Below, in pieces: positions 23,626 to 33,084 of a stretch of 64,000 nucleotides of DNA. A program made the position numbers and the translations under genes. The notes beneath the pieces are model-generated. The model was not told the origin of the DNA, did not search any database, and saw only the letters and a list, made by a program, of their open reading frames with translations. Numbering within the stretch: position 1 is the stretch's first letter; every line of letters starts with the position of its first letter. The DNA comes from Gnetum montanum (Eukaryota; Streptophyta; Gnetopsida; Gnetales; Gnetaceae): positions 393,279 through 457,278 of the forward strand of contig MNCI01030902.1 in the NCBI GenBank assembly GCA_015680685.1. Direction: 5' to 3'.

Positions 23626-24372
23626 AGGATCGTCGGCACAGGGCATCATTTCCCATGAGCAAGTATTGCCGAGCACGCTTACGAATTGCATCTCTCTGAG
23701 CTGATGTCAATCCACCTAGGGGTTCACCATGTTGTAAATAAGCTTTAATGTTATCATACCACTCCGAGGTATCCGCAACATCGATAGAGGCCATATGTTT
23801 TGCCTGAGTGATAGGCTCTATGCATTCTATGATCGTAGTTGGTAGGTTTTCCAAGGAATGTGATGGGATGTTTAATGCGAGGGTAGCTAATGCATCTGCT
23901 ACAGTGTTCTTGTTGCATGGCATGTGTTGCAAATCAGTGGTGATAAATTGCTTCGGTAGGATTTTTGCTAGGTCGTAGTAGGTTTGTAGGTGCATAGCCT
24001 TGCAGGCGTAGACTTTGGTGATTTGATTCACTACTAGTTGTGAATCTCCTTGGATCGCTAGGTGTTGTATACACAGCACACTGGCAGTTAAGAGGCCTCT
24101 AAGTAGCCCCTCGTATTCTACCACATTGTTGGTGCAAGGGAACACAAATCTTAAGTGGATGGGTGCATTTCCCCAGAGGGGAATGTGATCATGGTAGTGG
24201 TGCTACCTCCTTGCATGGTTGAGGCACCGTCGAAATGTAAGGTCACCTCAAAATGCGACGGGTTGATGGCGACATTGCTAATATATTTGTCTGGGAACTC
24301 AGGATCTATGATTGCCTGGTCATCGACTAGCGAGGCCGTAAGTTGGGTTGCTATGGCTTGACCCTTTGTCAA
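23603..24372 (-). pseudogene. pol: Element D second RNase H (RVT_3 type) and linker
   Basis: Two open pieces, 24372-24151 and 24145-23603. The first carries LHFDGAST, the first catalytic Asp of an RNase H-like fold. The second carries VVEYEGLLRGLL (catalytic Glu), IQGDSQLVVNQI (catalytic Asp) and NTVADALATLA (last Asp). This order is the RVT_3 RNase H known from the Tat lineage, which has it in addition to the normal gypsy RNase H. All four acidic residues are visible. A frame break at about 24148 separates the first motif from the rest. The region after 23800 is a linker towards integrase. Confidence 0.9.
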
Positions 24373-24509
24373 TGATTAACTTACATAGCATAGGTTGGAC
24401 TCCATGGTTATTACTTTCCATCGGGTCATCCTGCCACTTTTGTACAGGTTGCTGGTGATAGCCCGGAGTATGTTTCTTTTGCAAATGATGTTGGTTGTGC
24501 TACGGAATA

Positions 24510-26097
24510 GGTAATGCCATCACTTTTTTAGTGCGAATACCAAGGCTAGGCAATTCCTCTCCACTTTGTTGTAATTTTCCTCGTATGTTATTAGTGCATG
24601 GCTTAGGTAGTACACCAGCATCTCAGAACCGTCGTCCCACTTCTGAGATAGCAGTGTCACTATGGATATGTCAGAGCTGGCAAGGTATATGAAGAAAGGC
24701 TTGTCCCTTTGCAGTGGGTGCACCGTTGGGAGGTGCGAGAGCTCCTTCTTCAGGTTGTCAAAGGCTTGTTGACACTAGGTTGTCCACTCAAAGTCAATCC
24801 CCTTCTTTAGAAGATATTGCATGGGGTGTAACTTGTCGGTCAACCTTGCTATGAACCTCCGAATGAATTTCACTCTACCTTGTAAACCATGTAACTCCTT
24901 AAGGTTTGTGGGAGGTGCTAGGTTGACAATGGCCTTGACTTTGTCTGGGTCCACCCGTATTCTGCCCTCTGATACTATGAACCCTAACATGCATCTAGTA
25001 TTTACTCCGAAGATGCATTTCTTAGGATTGAGACGTAAGTTGTGCATTTGGCAGCACTTGAGGACTACTCCTAAGTCACATGGGTGATCGACTACCTCCT
25101 TGGATTTAACTACTATGTCATCTACATAGTCGTTTAATGTTTCTAGGATGTAGTTGCTGAAGATGTAGGTCATGGCTCGCTGGTAGGTTGAGCATTCTTA
25201 AGCCTGAAAGGCATCATGGTATAGCAAAAGTTTCCCCATGGGGTCACGAAGGTTGTTGATAGCTAGTGCTCTAGGTTGATATGGATTTGGTTGTATCTGG
25301 AGAAGCCATCCATGAAGGATATCAAAGCATGACCAGCCGTGGTGTCGATGAGTTGATCGATGCTCGGGAGTGGGAAGTTGTCTTTTATCATTGCCTTATT
25401 CAAATCTCGGAAGTCTATAAAGATTTGTATCCCTCATATTTTCTTTGAAACTACAACAATGTTGGACACCCACTCTAAATAGTCAACCATGCGGATGAAA
25501 CCTGCTCGATACAACTTAGTGATTTCATCCCTCATGGCTAGTGCGATTTTCGGCTTCATCTTACACGTCTTTTTCTTGACTGCCTTCACGTGTGGATCTA
25601 GGATGATATTGTGTTGAATCAGCCATGGGTCTAGACCCAGCATGTCGCTGTACGACCATGCGAAGACATCAATGTGGTCTTGCAGATTTTTGGCTATGTT
25701 TTCGTGTGTTTGTGTGTCTAGGAGGCAGCTAAGTCTTAATGTCTTTACCTCACCCTTTGAAGTGGTTATAGATGTCTCGAGAAGAGGGTCCTCAGTTAGA
25801 CCTCCAACCTCTAAGTCTAGGGCTTGGATGAGGTGTCTGAGCCAATTCGGGGATGCTTCTAAGGCTGCTATAGTATTAATTGTAGTCGACCCCCAGTCAA
25901 TCATATCGGGGTTCAACTATCTCATGAGCTTGCTTTGTGGCCCTACTAGCGTTAAAGGTGTGGAAAGGGCATGATGGCTTCCCATCTCTTGCTTGACCTA
26001 CCATCATAAGATGAAAGCCTGGGTAAGGGTCATTAGATATTGTGTGAAACACAAATATGCGAAGCAACACCGAGATGCGACTTGCTAAGTAAGGCAA
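24510..26097 (-). pseudogene. pol: Element D reverse transcriptase and first RNase H (decayed)
   Basis: The open pieces are 25916-25434 (N-terminal region and start of RT: AFIRMVDYLEWVSNIVVV), 25173-24775 (palm with intact YVDD, codons at 25128-25117, then the FGVNTRCMLGFIVSEGRI thumb region) and 24723-24520 (first RNase H: FFIYLASSD and EENYNKVERNCLALVFA). In RNase H 1 the family DAS reads LASSD, so the first Asp is misplaced or lost. Stops interrupt between 25434 and 25173, where the FRDLNKAMIKDNFPLPSID and FMDGFSRYNQI blocks are still readable. The start of pol is unclear; blocks reach back to about 26097. Confidence 0.88.
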
Positions 26098-26099
26098 TG

Positions 26100-26560
26100 T
26101 AAAGATTGAAAGTTTGCTAGTTTAAGGTCATGGTGGACCGCCAAGGTGTGAGAGTGTATAGTTGCTAAAGATATAAAAATTGCTGATGTGAAGTGTGAAG
26201 TTGTGTAGCCGTTGATATGCGAATGCCAAACTGCTAGTTTAGTGTCATCTCGAACTACCATATTGTGACATGCAACATCTTGATATGCAAAATAATAATA
26301 AAAAGAAGGAAATTGTGAGTACAAGGGGTATCGAATTGCCAGTGTGGGAATGAAGACATGAAACTGCTAGGAAATGTGATACTACCTATGTCGAAGCATA
26401 TGAGGTAACTATTGATGTAAGGATGTAGTTAGTTTAACGTCATTGCGGACTGCGAACGTTACGGGTCGAAACTACTATTTTAGGGTCCTTTTAGACCTTG
26501 AAGGGTGCAACTATGCTAGGCTTGTTAGTTTAAGGTCTTTTTAGACCTTAATCAAAAAAA
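26100..26560 (-). repeat. Short-motif repeats between D pol and the antisense gene
   Basis: GTTTAAGGTC and variants occur at about 26119, 26239, 26431, 26491 and 26529 on the plus strand, each followed by a GGAC/AGACC block. It is the same motif as at 22431-22690 but more widely spaced. It lies directly upstream of the antisense gene. Confidence 0.6.
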
Positions 26561-26562
26561 AT

Positions 26563-26589
26563 ATTATTATATATATATATATATATTAT
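26563..26589. repeat. AT microsatellite
   Basis: A run of alternating T and A near the left edge of the antisense insert. Confidence 0.85.
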
Positions 26590-27537
26590 CTTCGGGAAGG
26601 CGAGTAGTTGGCTTGAAGCGTGTCAAGGTTTAAATGCTAATAGTGTCAAGATGTCGTGGCGAGCATGCTACGCTACACAGCGCGCTTCGCATTACTCGGA
26701 GAGAGAAAGAGGAAAATTTTTCCCATTTTGCCACTACCACCATAAATAGGGATTGAACCCTGGTAATTTTTCCATTTTCACCGTAAAAGCATAGAACCCT
26801 CATTGGAGCATTCGGCGATTTCAGAGCATGGAGCAGTTGTGTTAATCGATTAGTGAGGTGAATTTCTAAAGCGAAGGTCGTAAATCTGCGAGCAGGACCA
26901 TGGCTCCTAAAACTCATTTGGTGCTTGCGAAGGACGGGGAGGTGAAAAATACCCTGAGGCATATGCCACAAGCACACGTTCCAGCACGGGAGAGCACACC
27001 ATTGACTCAGTGAGTTTTCATGTCTCCTTTACCCTTTTCATCTTGCGCCTTCTGCCACTTTATGCTCTGGTTTTGCATCCTATTTATTTTGTTGTTTTTA
27101 TTTTCTACAGCCGTGTTGTTTTAGCCTTTGTGTTTCCAAAGCTTCTTTTTTTTTCTTTCTTTTGGTCATGGCTGTTGTGCAAGGGTTTCGTTGTGATTTC
27201 ATGTAAGGCCATTGCCGCCGCCGTGTTATTGCAACTGCGGGGCTGGACCATTTAAGTTGTTTGACCTTGGCATGCCATGACATAAAACCCTTGAGAGGGT
27301 TTGGTTATGTGTGATGTGGCACCGTGGCACGTGCTTTGTCTGAGTATGTTGTTAGTTGTTTTGCTGCTATGCTAAGCTACTTGCATGTTCTCGCTATGCT
27401 AGGCTTTCGCATCCTTGCTACGCTATGTATGGACAAGGGGTTATGCTATGCTATATTTATGGTCTGCTAGGCGTTGCTATGTTGCGCATGCATTGCATTC
27501 AAATGTGATGCCAATATTTGCTGGTTGCATTTTGTAG

Positions 27538-27987
27538 GGTAGGGCCAAGATCTAGGTTGATCATTTTGGACCTTGAAGGGGTCCTATGTCATGTGGGTAG
27601 ACCTATGGCCAATGTTCCTCCTTCCCCGATACGTGTGGGAGATCGAGTGGTTTGGTTCAGGGAAGGGGCACAAAACTTCTTGCAATTCCTTCTCATCCAC
27701 TTTAGTCTGATGGTTTGGTCCTCCTTAGATAAGACGCAAGCATCCAGCATAATAGAGGTCATGCTACCAGGGACAAATCAGGGTATCCTGAGATACCTTT
27801 CCAATGATGTGACTACAAGCAGGCTAGGAGGAGGGTCCACCCAACACTCAACAAAGTTGAGGTGTTTAGCCTGGATCTGGGATATGCCAAAATACCAGTG
27901 CTATCACCGGTACAACACATTGTACCTCATGCACCACATGGTGACATACTTTCAAAACCCACACAGGACTGTCTATTGTGTTGGTAG
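27538..27987 (+). pseudogene. Exon 2 of the antisense gene: FCP1/HAD phosphatase-like segment
   Basis: This 450-base exon is open over its whole length. It encodes LIILDLEGVLCHV at about 27557-27595, the place of the HAD motif I (DxDG), here D-L-E-G with Glu instead of the second Asp. A 'REGAQNFLQFLL' helix follows, then MVWSSLDK at about 27710, like the VWSS motif II of FCP1/NIF-type phosphatases. Plant proteins with DLNG instead of DxDG exist in this family, so catalysis is doubtful. The call rests on motif recognition only. Confidence 0.5.
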
Positions 27988-28466
27988 GTGAGTTTTGCGT
28001 CTTTGCTTTACTTGGTTGTGCAACATCGGCCATACCTAGCTGAGTGCTGATAGTGTGTGCTTATCACCAGGTTCTATATTGATGATGATGGGGTTCATGA
28101 CCAGCTGGGTGAGTTGGCCATGATGCAGGTAGCCCTACAAGAATTTGCCTCTACCAAGACCCTGCAGGCGAGTGTGATTGGTCATTGCGGGGGGAATACC
28201 ATTCCTACCTACGCATGCTCACCACTTTCTATAGTCAGTGTAGGGTGAAGGGTTGGCTAGACAAGGAGTGGAGAGAACATTTCAAGCAGGTCACGCTCAA
28301 AGCGGTTCTGGCAATTAAACTCCCACTATTCCCATCACCGTATAGACCTAGTGGGCTAACAAGCAGGCACCACATGCTTAAGTGTTTTCATATTTTTTTG
28401 CATTGTTATGCTAAGTACATTTTGTGAACATTGTTGCAGGGGTGAAGAAGCCTCGTGAGGTGACTG

Positions 28467-28588
28467 TGGTAACTGCCAAGAGGCAAGGGGCAAACATCTA
28501 CTTTAAATATGGTGAAGTAGTAGTAANATGGTAACTGCCAAGAGGCAAGGGGCAAACATCTACTTTAAATATGGTGAAGTAGTAGTAA
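28467..28588. repeat. 60-bp exact duplication around a single N
   Basis: 28467-28526 and 28529-28588 are identical, with one N at 28527 and one A between them. This looks like an assembly join where the overlap was not collapsed; if so, 62 bases of exon 4 are artificial. Confidence 0.85.
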
Positions 28589-31332
28589 GCTAGAGCTAGT
28601 TAGAATGAGGGGCTTCGGACCCCTTGCTCAAGAAAATCCGAAGGGCTGGACTTATGGATTTGTTCATGACTCTGAATCCAGGTGTCTCTACTGCTGAGAT
28701 GCTCTCCTTGGTCAACTCCTTCTCTGGGTAGACGAGCCATTTTTATAAGTACGTGCGGGGTGTGCAGGTGGTCATTAACATCAATGACTAGCTATTTGTG
28801 GATTTGTTTGGCGTCCCTTCTGATGGCACCGACGTGGTGTCGAAGGGTAAGCAGGAGTTGACCCTTCAAAAGTAGCATATCAAGGAGTGGCGGAGGCTTA
28901 CCAAGGAGCAAAAGGGGTTCCCTATGGAAAAGCTTAAGGAAGGTCCTACCATGGGGATATACCTAATTTTCTGTGCCTGCGCATTCCCTCAACTGCTTAC
29001 CCAAGGGAAGGTCCTAGGGATTGAGCAGGTTTGGGTAATGCGGGAAGTCATGGAGGAGGGGGCCCATTACAACTAGGCTGAATTCCTATGTAGTGGTTTG
29101 TAGCCCAAGATTTTGGGACTCTATGAGCAAATGGAGTCCTACTCTAATATACACTATGCCTTCTACATAGACTGTTTAAAGCACTTCACAGAGTTCTTGG
29201 TGGCCCAAGAGGATAGAGTCTGGACTGAGCTAGATCGCGACCAGATTCCCAAGCCATGGATTCGACAGGTCCTTTGGACTATGCAAGCCTAGGATCCCCT
29301 AGAAATGGTCAAGGAGTCATTTTCTGTAACAACTAAAGATCTGGTAGTTCATAGTGCTTGTGGCCAGGATAGTGTGGGAGAGACGTCCCTTGTCATAATC
29401 GGTAATGTGATGCAGGGTGAACGTCTCATAGCTGAGACTGTGCCCATGGATTTCTGAAGGAAGAGACCTCCCCCAGCCTGGGAAAGCCCTCATGAAGAGG
29501 AGGGATGAAGACTGTGACTCAAGATATGGTGAACGCAACCCCCCATTGGTAAGCGTTTTTATATAATGTTTACTTTGTTATTTGTCTACTATTCTATGCT
29601 TCGTTAGGCAGTGCATCGTAGCGTGGCATCTATTTTCGGTTAACTTGTTTCGAATTGACATATGTATGCCCCTTTGTGAGTAGAAGAACAAGAAGATGAA
29701 GAAGAAGGCAATGAGAAAGTGTCGGCCCTCAGGACGGGGGTGACAAATAAAGACGCAGGGGCCCTGATTTTGGAAGAAAGGGCCCTGGTCAGGAATAATA
29801 GAGCTCCTATCTCTAGGGTAGGGGCTCTTGTCATTAGGAAGCCTATTCCTACCAATGAAGAGGTACCTCCCCAAAATGAAAAAGGCACCAGCGCATGAGG
29901 TAGGGGCTTTCATGAACTTGGCCAGGCCTTCTACCATGGCTACCACGATCATCTTGCCTTAGAAAGAAGAAGGACCATAATTAGGCACCAGTGATTTTGT
30001 GAAATATTTTCTTCATCATAGTCCATTTTGGCTATTGCTGACATGCTTAATCATGTAACAGGTATTACTACTAATGTCTCAGGACCTCCTTTGCCTCGTA
30101 CGGAGTCATGGGCTGAAGTTCCCAACAATTTTTCATTTGTTCAGGGACTTGTCGATGACATGTTCAAATGCCTTCAATAGGTGGACCCTCGTGCAGGTAA
30201 GTAGGAGTGTTAACTATCCTTACATTGCTACACTAAAAATTTTCAAGTTTGTTGATTATGTTATGCTAACGTGATTACTACGCTCTGTGTGCTGAATAGC
30301 CTCTCGGCTCAAGTGGGACCCAGTGTGACCTATGGAGGTTGGCGTCATGCCCACACTCTCACCTGACATGACCAAGGTGTCTTGTCATACGTTTGATGAG
30401 GCTTACAAATGTGTATTGCACTCAACGCACTCTCTGTGGGAGTGTAGACACGCCAATGAGGACCTGTGAAAATGGGTCCAAAGGGCTGAGTAGAGAGAGG
30501 CCGAACTGGCCTCCGAGGTGGAGAACCTTAGGTCGAGGATCAATTTCCTCATAAACCGTAACCTTGACCCTGTTGATTTGAAAATGGATGTAGATGACTA
30601 TGCCAGGTTTTGGAGTGTTGTTCATCAAAATGTTGAGTCCACCCACGAGATAAGTAGATGCAGATGGACTTGCTAGCCCAGAAGTGCCAAGATATGAAGG
30701 ACATTAGCACTAAGGTCTTCGAATGGGGGAAAATCCAGAGGGATCACAAACATACATACAAGCTAGAAAATGAAACCCATCAAAGATTGTATAAAGATGT
30801 TTTTGTGGACACATTCTCGTATGAAACATTCGTGAAGGCCATCGATGCTTCTGAGGCCTATGATAAGTTTAAAGAGCAGGTGAAGATCACGAAGTCTCCT
30901 GACTTGAGGGTGAACCTTCCTATAGGAGAGACCGCAACCACCTCCCTTTCCCCGGAACTTTTAAAGTGGACGACCTTGGAAAGGGAGAAAGTTGCCGCTG
31001 TGAATGCTAAGCGTAGTGAAAGGCGTTGGATGGACATTTTGATAGAGGAGATTGGGTGTCGCCTCAGGCTTGGTCTAGACCAGATACCCCTTGAGACCGA
31101 TGCAGGCTCCCCTCAGGTTAGTCACTTTAATGTTATGCTATAGTTAGCACTTATTGCATTTGTTGCCCTAGTTAACTACTTCATTTTTGGGATACAGGCT
31201 CTTGACGAAGGTGTGAGACCTGTGGAGGGAGGAAATGAAGAGTCGACAGAAGGCAACACAGGAACGAGCAATGTACAAGTAGATGAAGTGGAGGCAAACG
31301 GTGAAGGCGATGCGAATGGAGATAACCCATGA

Positions 31333-31893
31333 TAGCATGGGGATTTTTTTTTTTTTGAAAATTTTGCAAACACTACTAATGGGCAAAAATTTTGAATGAA
31401 ATGAGAAACTTTAGAAAGAAAACTAATTTTGTATTAACTTATGTACTATGTAAAGTTTTCATGCTCTTGTATGTTAGTTTTAGGCCATTCTAGGTCATTG
31501 CTAGTTTTGGACCATTTCGGGCCATTGCGTAATAAGTTAAAGTGAAAGGTGACAATGTTAGTTTTAAGCCATTTCGGGCCATTGGCGTAGCTTGCCGGGA
31601 GAACGACATGTTGAAAAAGTGGAATGCAATGGTGCTAGTTTTAGGCCATTTCGGGCCATAGCGTATTAAGTCGAAAGGATGGCATATTGACATGGCAAGG
31701 AAATAGTGAATGTGCAAGGATAGAAATTGGGTAGGAAGTCATAAGGCTGCTACGCTATGCATAGCTGCCTCTTGACCTTTCGTGGGTTGATTGAAACGTA
31801 AGGCTAAGGCATTTTGCCAGGGCCCCTACTCATATCAATGTCCTTCGCTTGAAAGGGCAACTTGACCCATGCATTTTTTATTTGAGGGTTGGC
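31333..31893 (-). repeat. Spacer with short-motif repeats between D protease and the antisense gene
   Basis: A T12 run (31347 on) lies just past the end of the antisense gene. At 31468-31670 there are repeats of TTAGTTTTAGGCCATTTCGG type; on the element strand CCGAAATGGCCTAAAACTA, the same motif family as in C (40430-40530) and H (43800-44290). Confidence 0.7.
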
Positions 31894-33084
31894 TCATTGG
31901 ACCGATCCCCTCATTGCTTGATTAATGCATGCATGAACAGGTGCTTCATCTTCAGAGGTTGTAACTTCTGAACCCTGTTCCATTCCTACGTTGCTGATTG
32001 CTTGTGTTACCACTCCATCACCATGGATTATCACCTCCCTACCCACGTATGGTAAGTGGATTTCCTGGTGTATAGGCAAGGAGACAGCCCTAAGTTATGC
32101 TAACCATGATCTTCCCAAGATCAAGTTAAACCTAGGAATTTCTTTGACCATGATGAACATTACATTTTTGGGGAACTGGTCCCCTACTACGAAGTTTACA
32201 TGAATTGTGCCCTTCACCAGGACGCGTGCCCCATTGAAGGACCTCAAACACGATGTCGCCGTTGGCTTAATCTGATCGACCAATCCCAACTTATCTATAA
32301 TAGGGAAGGAGATGATGTTTGTGGCAGCCCCATCATCGATGTGTACCCTTCAGATATAGTGTTGGCTAACCTGAATTGTGATGAAAAGAGGCACCATAGT
32401 CACTTGACCTCCTTCAGGATCTTCCTTAATGGTGTCGCTGCTAAAAGTTAATTGAGGTATTGTAGACTCTGTGGGTACAGAGGGGAGTATGATCGAGTGG
32501 ATCACTTCCTCTTCCACCGACATGTTTTTGTTGATCAGAATCACCGTTAACATGCGGACTAGAGCCTCGTGGTGGGGTGCAAATTTCATGACTAGGTCGT
32601 ACAAGCTTAATGTAGCATTTTTCTTCTTTAGGGCTTGCCCGACCTAGGTGAGGGTGTCCAAGAAGTCTTGGCCACCCGCCTGTTTGACACTTTCCTCCTC
32701 TTCAATTCATCCTAGAAGACGAATCTCTTGAGGAGAGATGACCTCGGACCTAGGTTCAAATCCTTGTCGGCAAGGTAATGCAGGTTGTGTAATCATGTCA
32801 ACCTTCATCTTAGGTGAAGAAGATGCAAATGTGAGGGGCGAAGGCATAGGTTTCGGGGTACCCTTGATGGTACTTCCCTTTGACGTTTCGCCAACCAAGT
32901 AGGCTTCTCGCCTTGTGGGATGAGAAGGTTTTTTAATGATGTTACATGGGATAGGGGCCATTGAAGACATTGGCCCCCTGATGATGAATGGAGCTAGAGG
33001 TGTTAATTGACGAGACTATGTGGCCTCACCAGTGGGTGATACAAAGGTAGATGCCTATGGTGGAAATTTCAAGATAAAGGATGG
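31894..33084 (-). pseudogene. Element D aspartic protease and gag-protease linker (decayed)
   Basis: The linker piece 32970-32707 is Pro/Ser/Lys-rich. Piece 32604-32350 matches C at 39295-39501. The protease core lies at about 32345-32095: VHIDDGAATNII stands where D-S/T-G-A is expected (Asp-Asp-Gly), and FNLILGRSWLA near 32125-32095 matches the ILG-R-W-L motif ending gypsy proteases. The last block, 32079-31894, begins MPIHQEIHLPY, exactly as in C (39826). A frame break separates 32350 from the core. Pol does not follow; the antisense insert does. Confidence 0.82.

Larger units (their letters stand above)
26900..31332 (+). pseudogene. Antisense multi-exon gene remnant inside element D (eight exons inferred)
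   Basis: Exons inferred from frames and GT..AG sites: 26900-27009, 27538-27987, 28071-about 28340, 28440-29548, 29684-about 29990, 30062-30196, 30300-31116, 31198-31332. Phases fit at 1/2 (CA|G), 2/3 (AG|G), 4/5 (G|AA) and 6/7 (G|CC). Donors include GTGAGT, GTGAGT, GTAAGC, GTAAGT and GTTAGT. Exon 2 looks FCP1/HAD-like. Exon 4 is about 1.1 kb in one frame with many TAG stops. Exon 7 has heptad-like Glu/Leu stretches (30500s). The last exon is Glu/Gly-rich and ends at a TGA. Frame breaks sit in the G run at about 28187-28193 and near 30656. A weak TATA-like CATAAATA lies at 26741. It is either a captured host gene or an accessory antisense gene of the element. No function is assigned. Confidence 0.72.

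Noticed and set aside
24821-25087. 88-codon plus-strand frame
   Set aside because: Antisense shadow of the D RT palm and thumb region.
25642-25974. 110-codon plus-strand frame
   Set aside because: It is antisense to the start of the D reverse transcriptase, whose motifs are clear on the minus strand.
29578-29952. 124-codon minus-strand frame
   Set aside because: It is antisense to exon 5 of the antisense gene and crosses its intron border; the plus-strand reading has better phase support.
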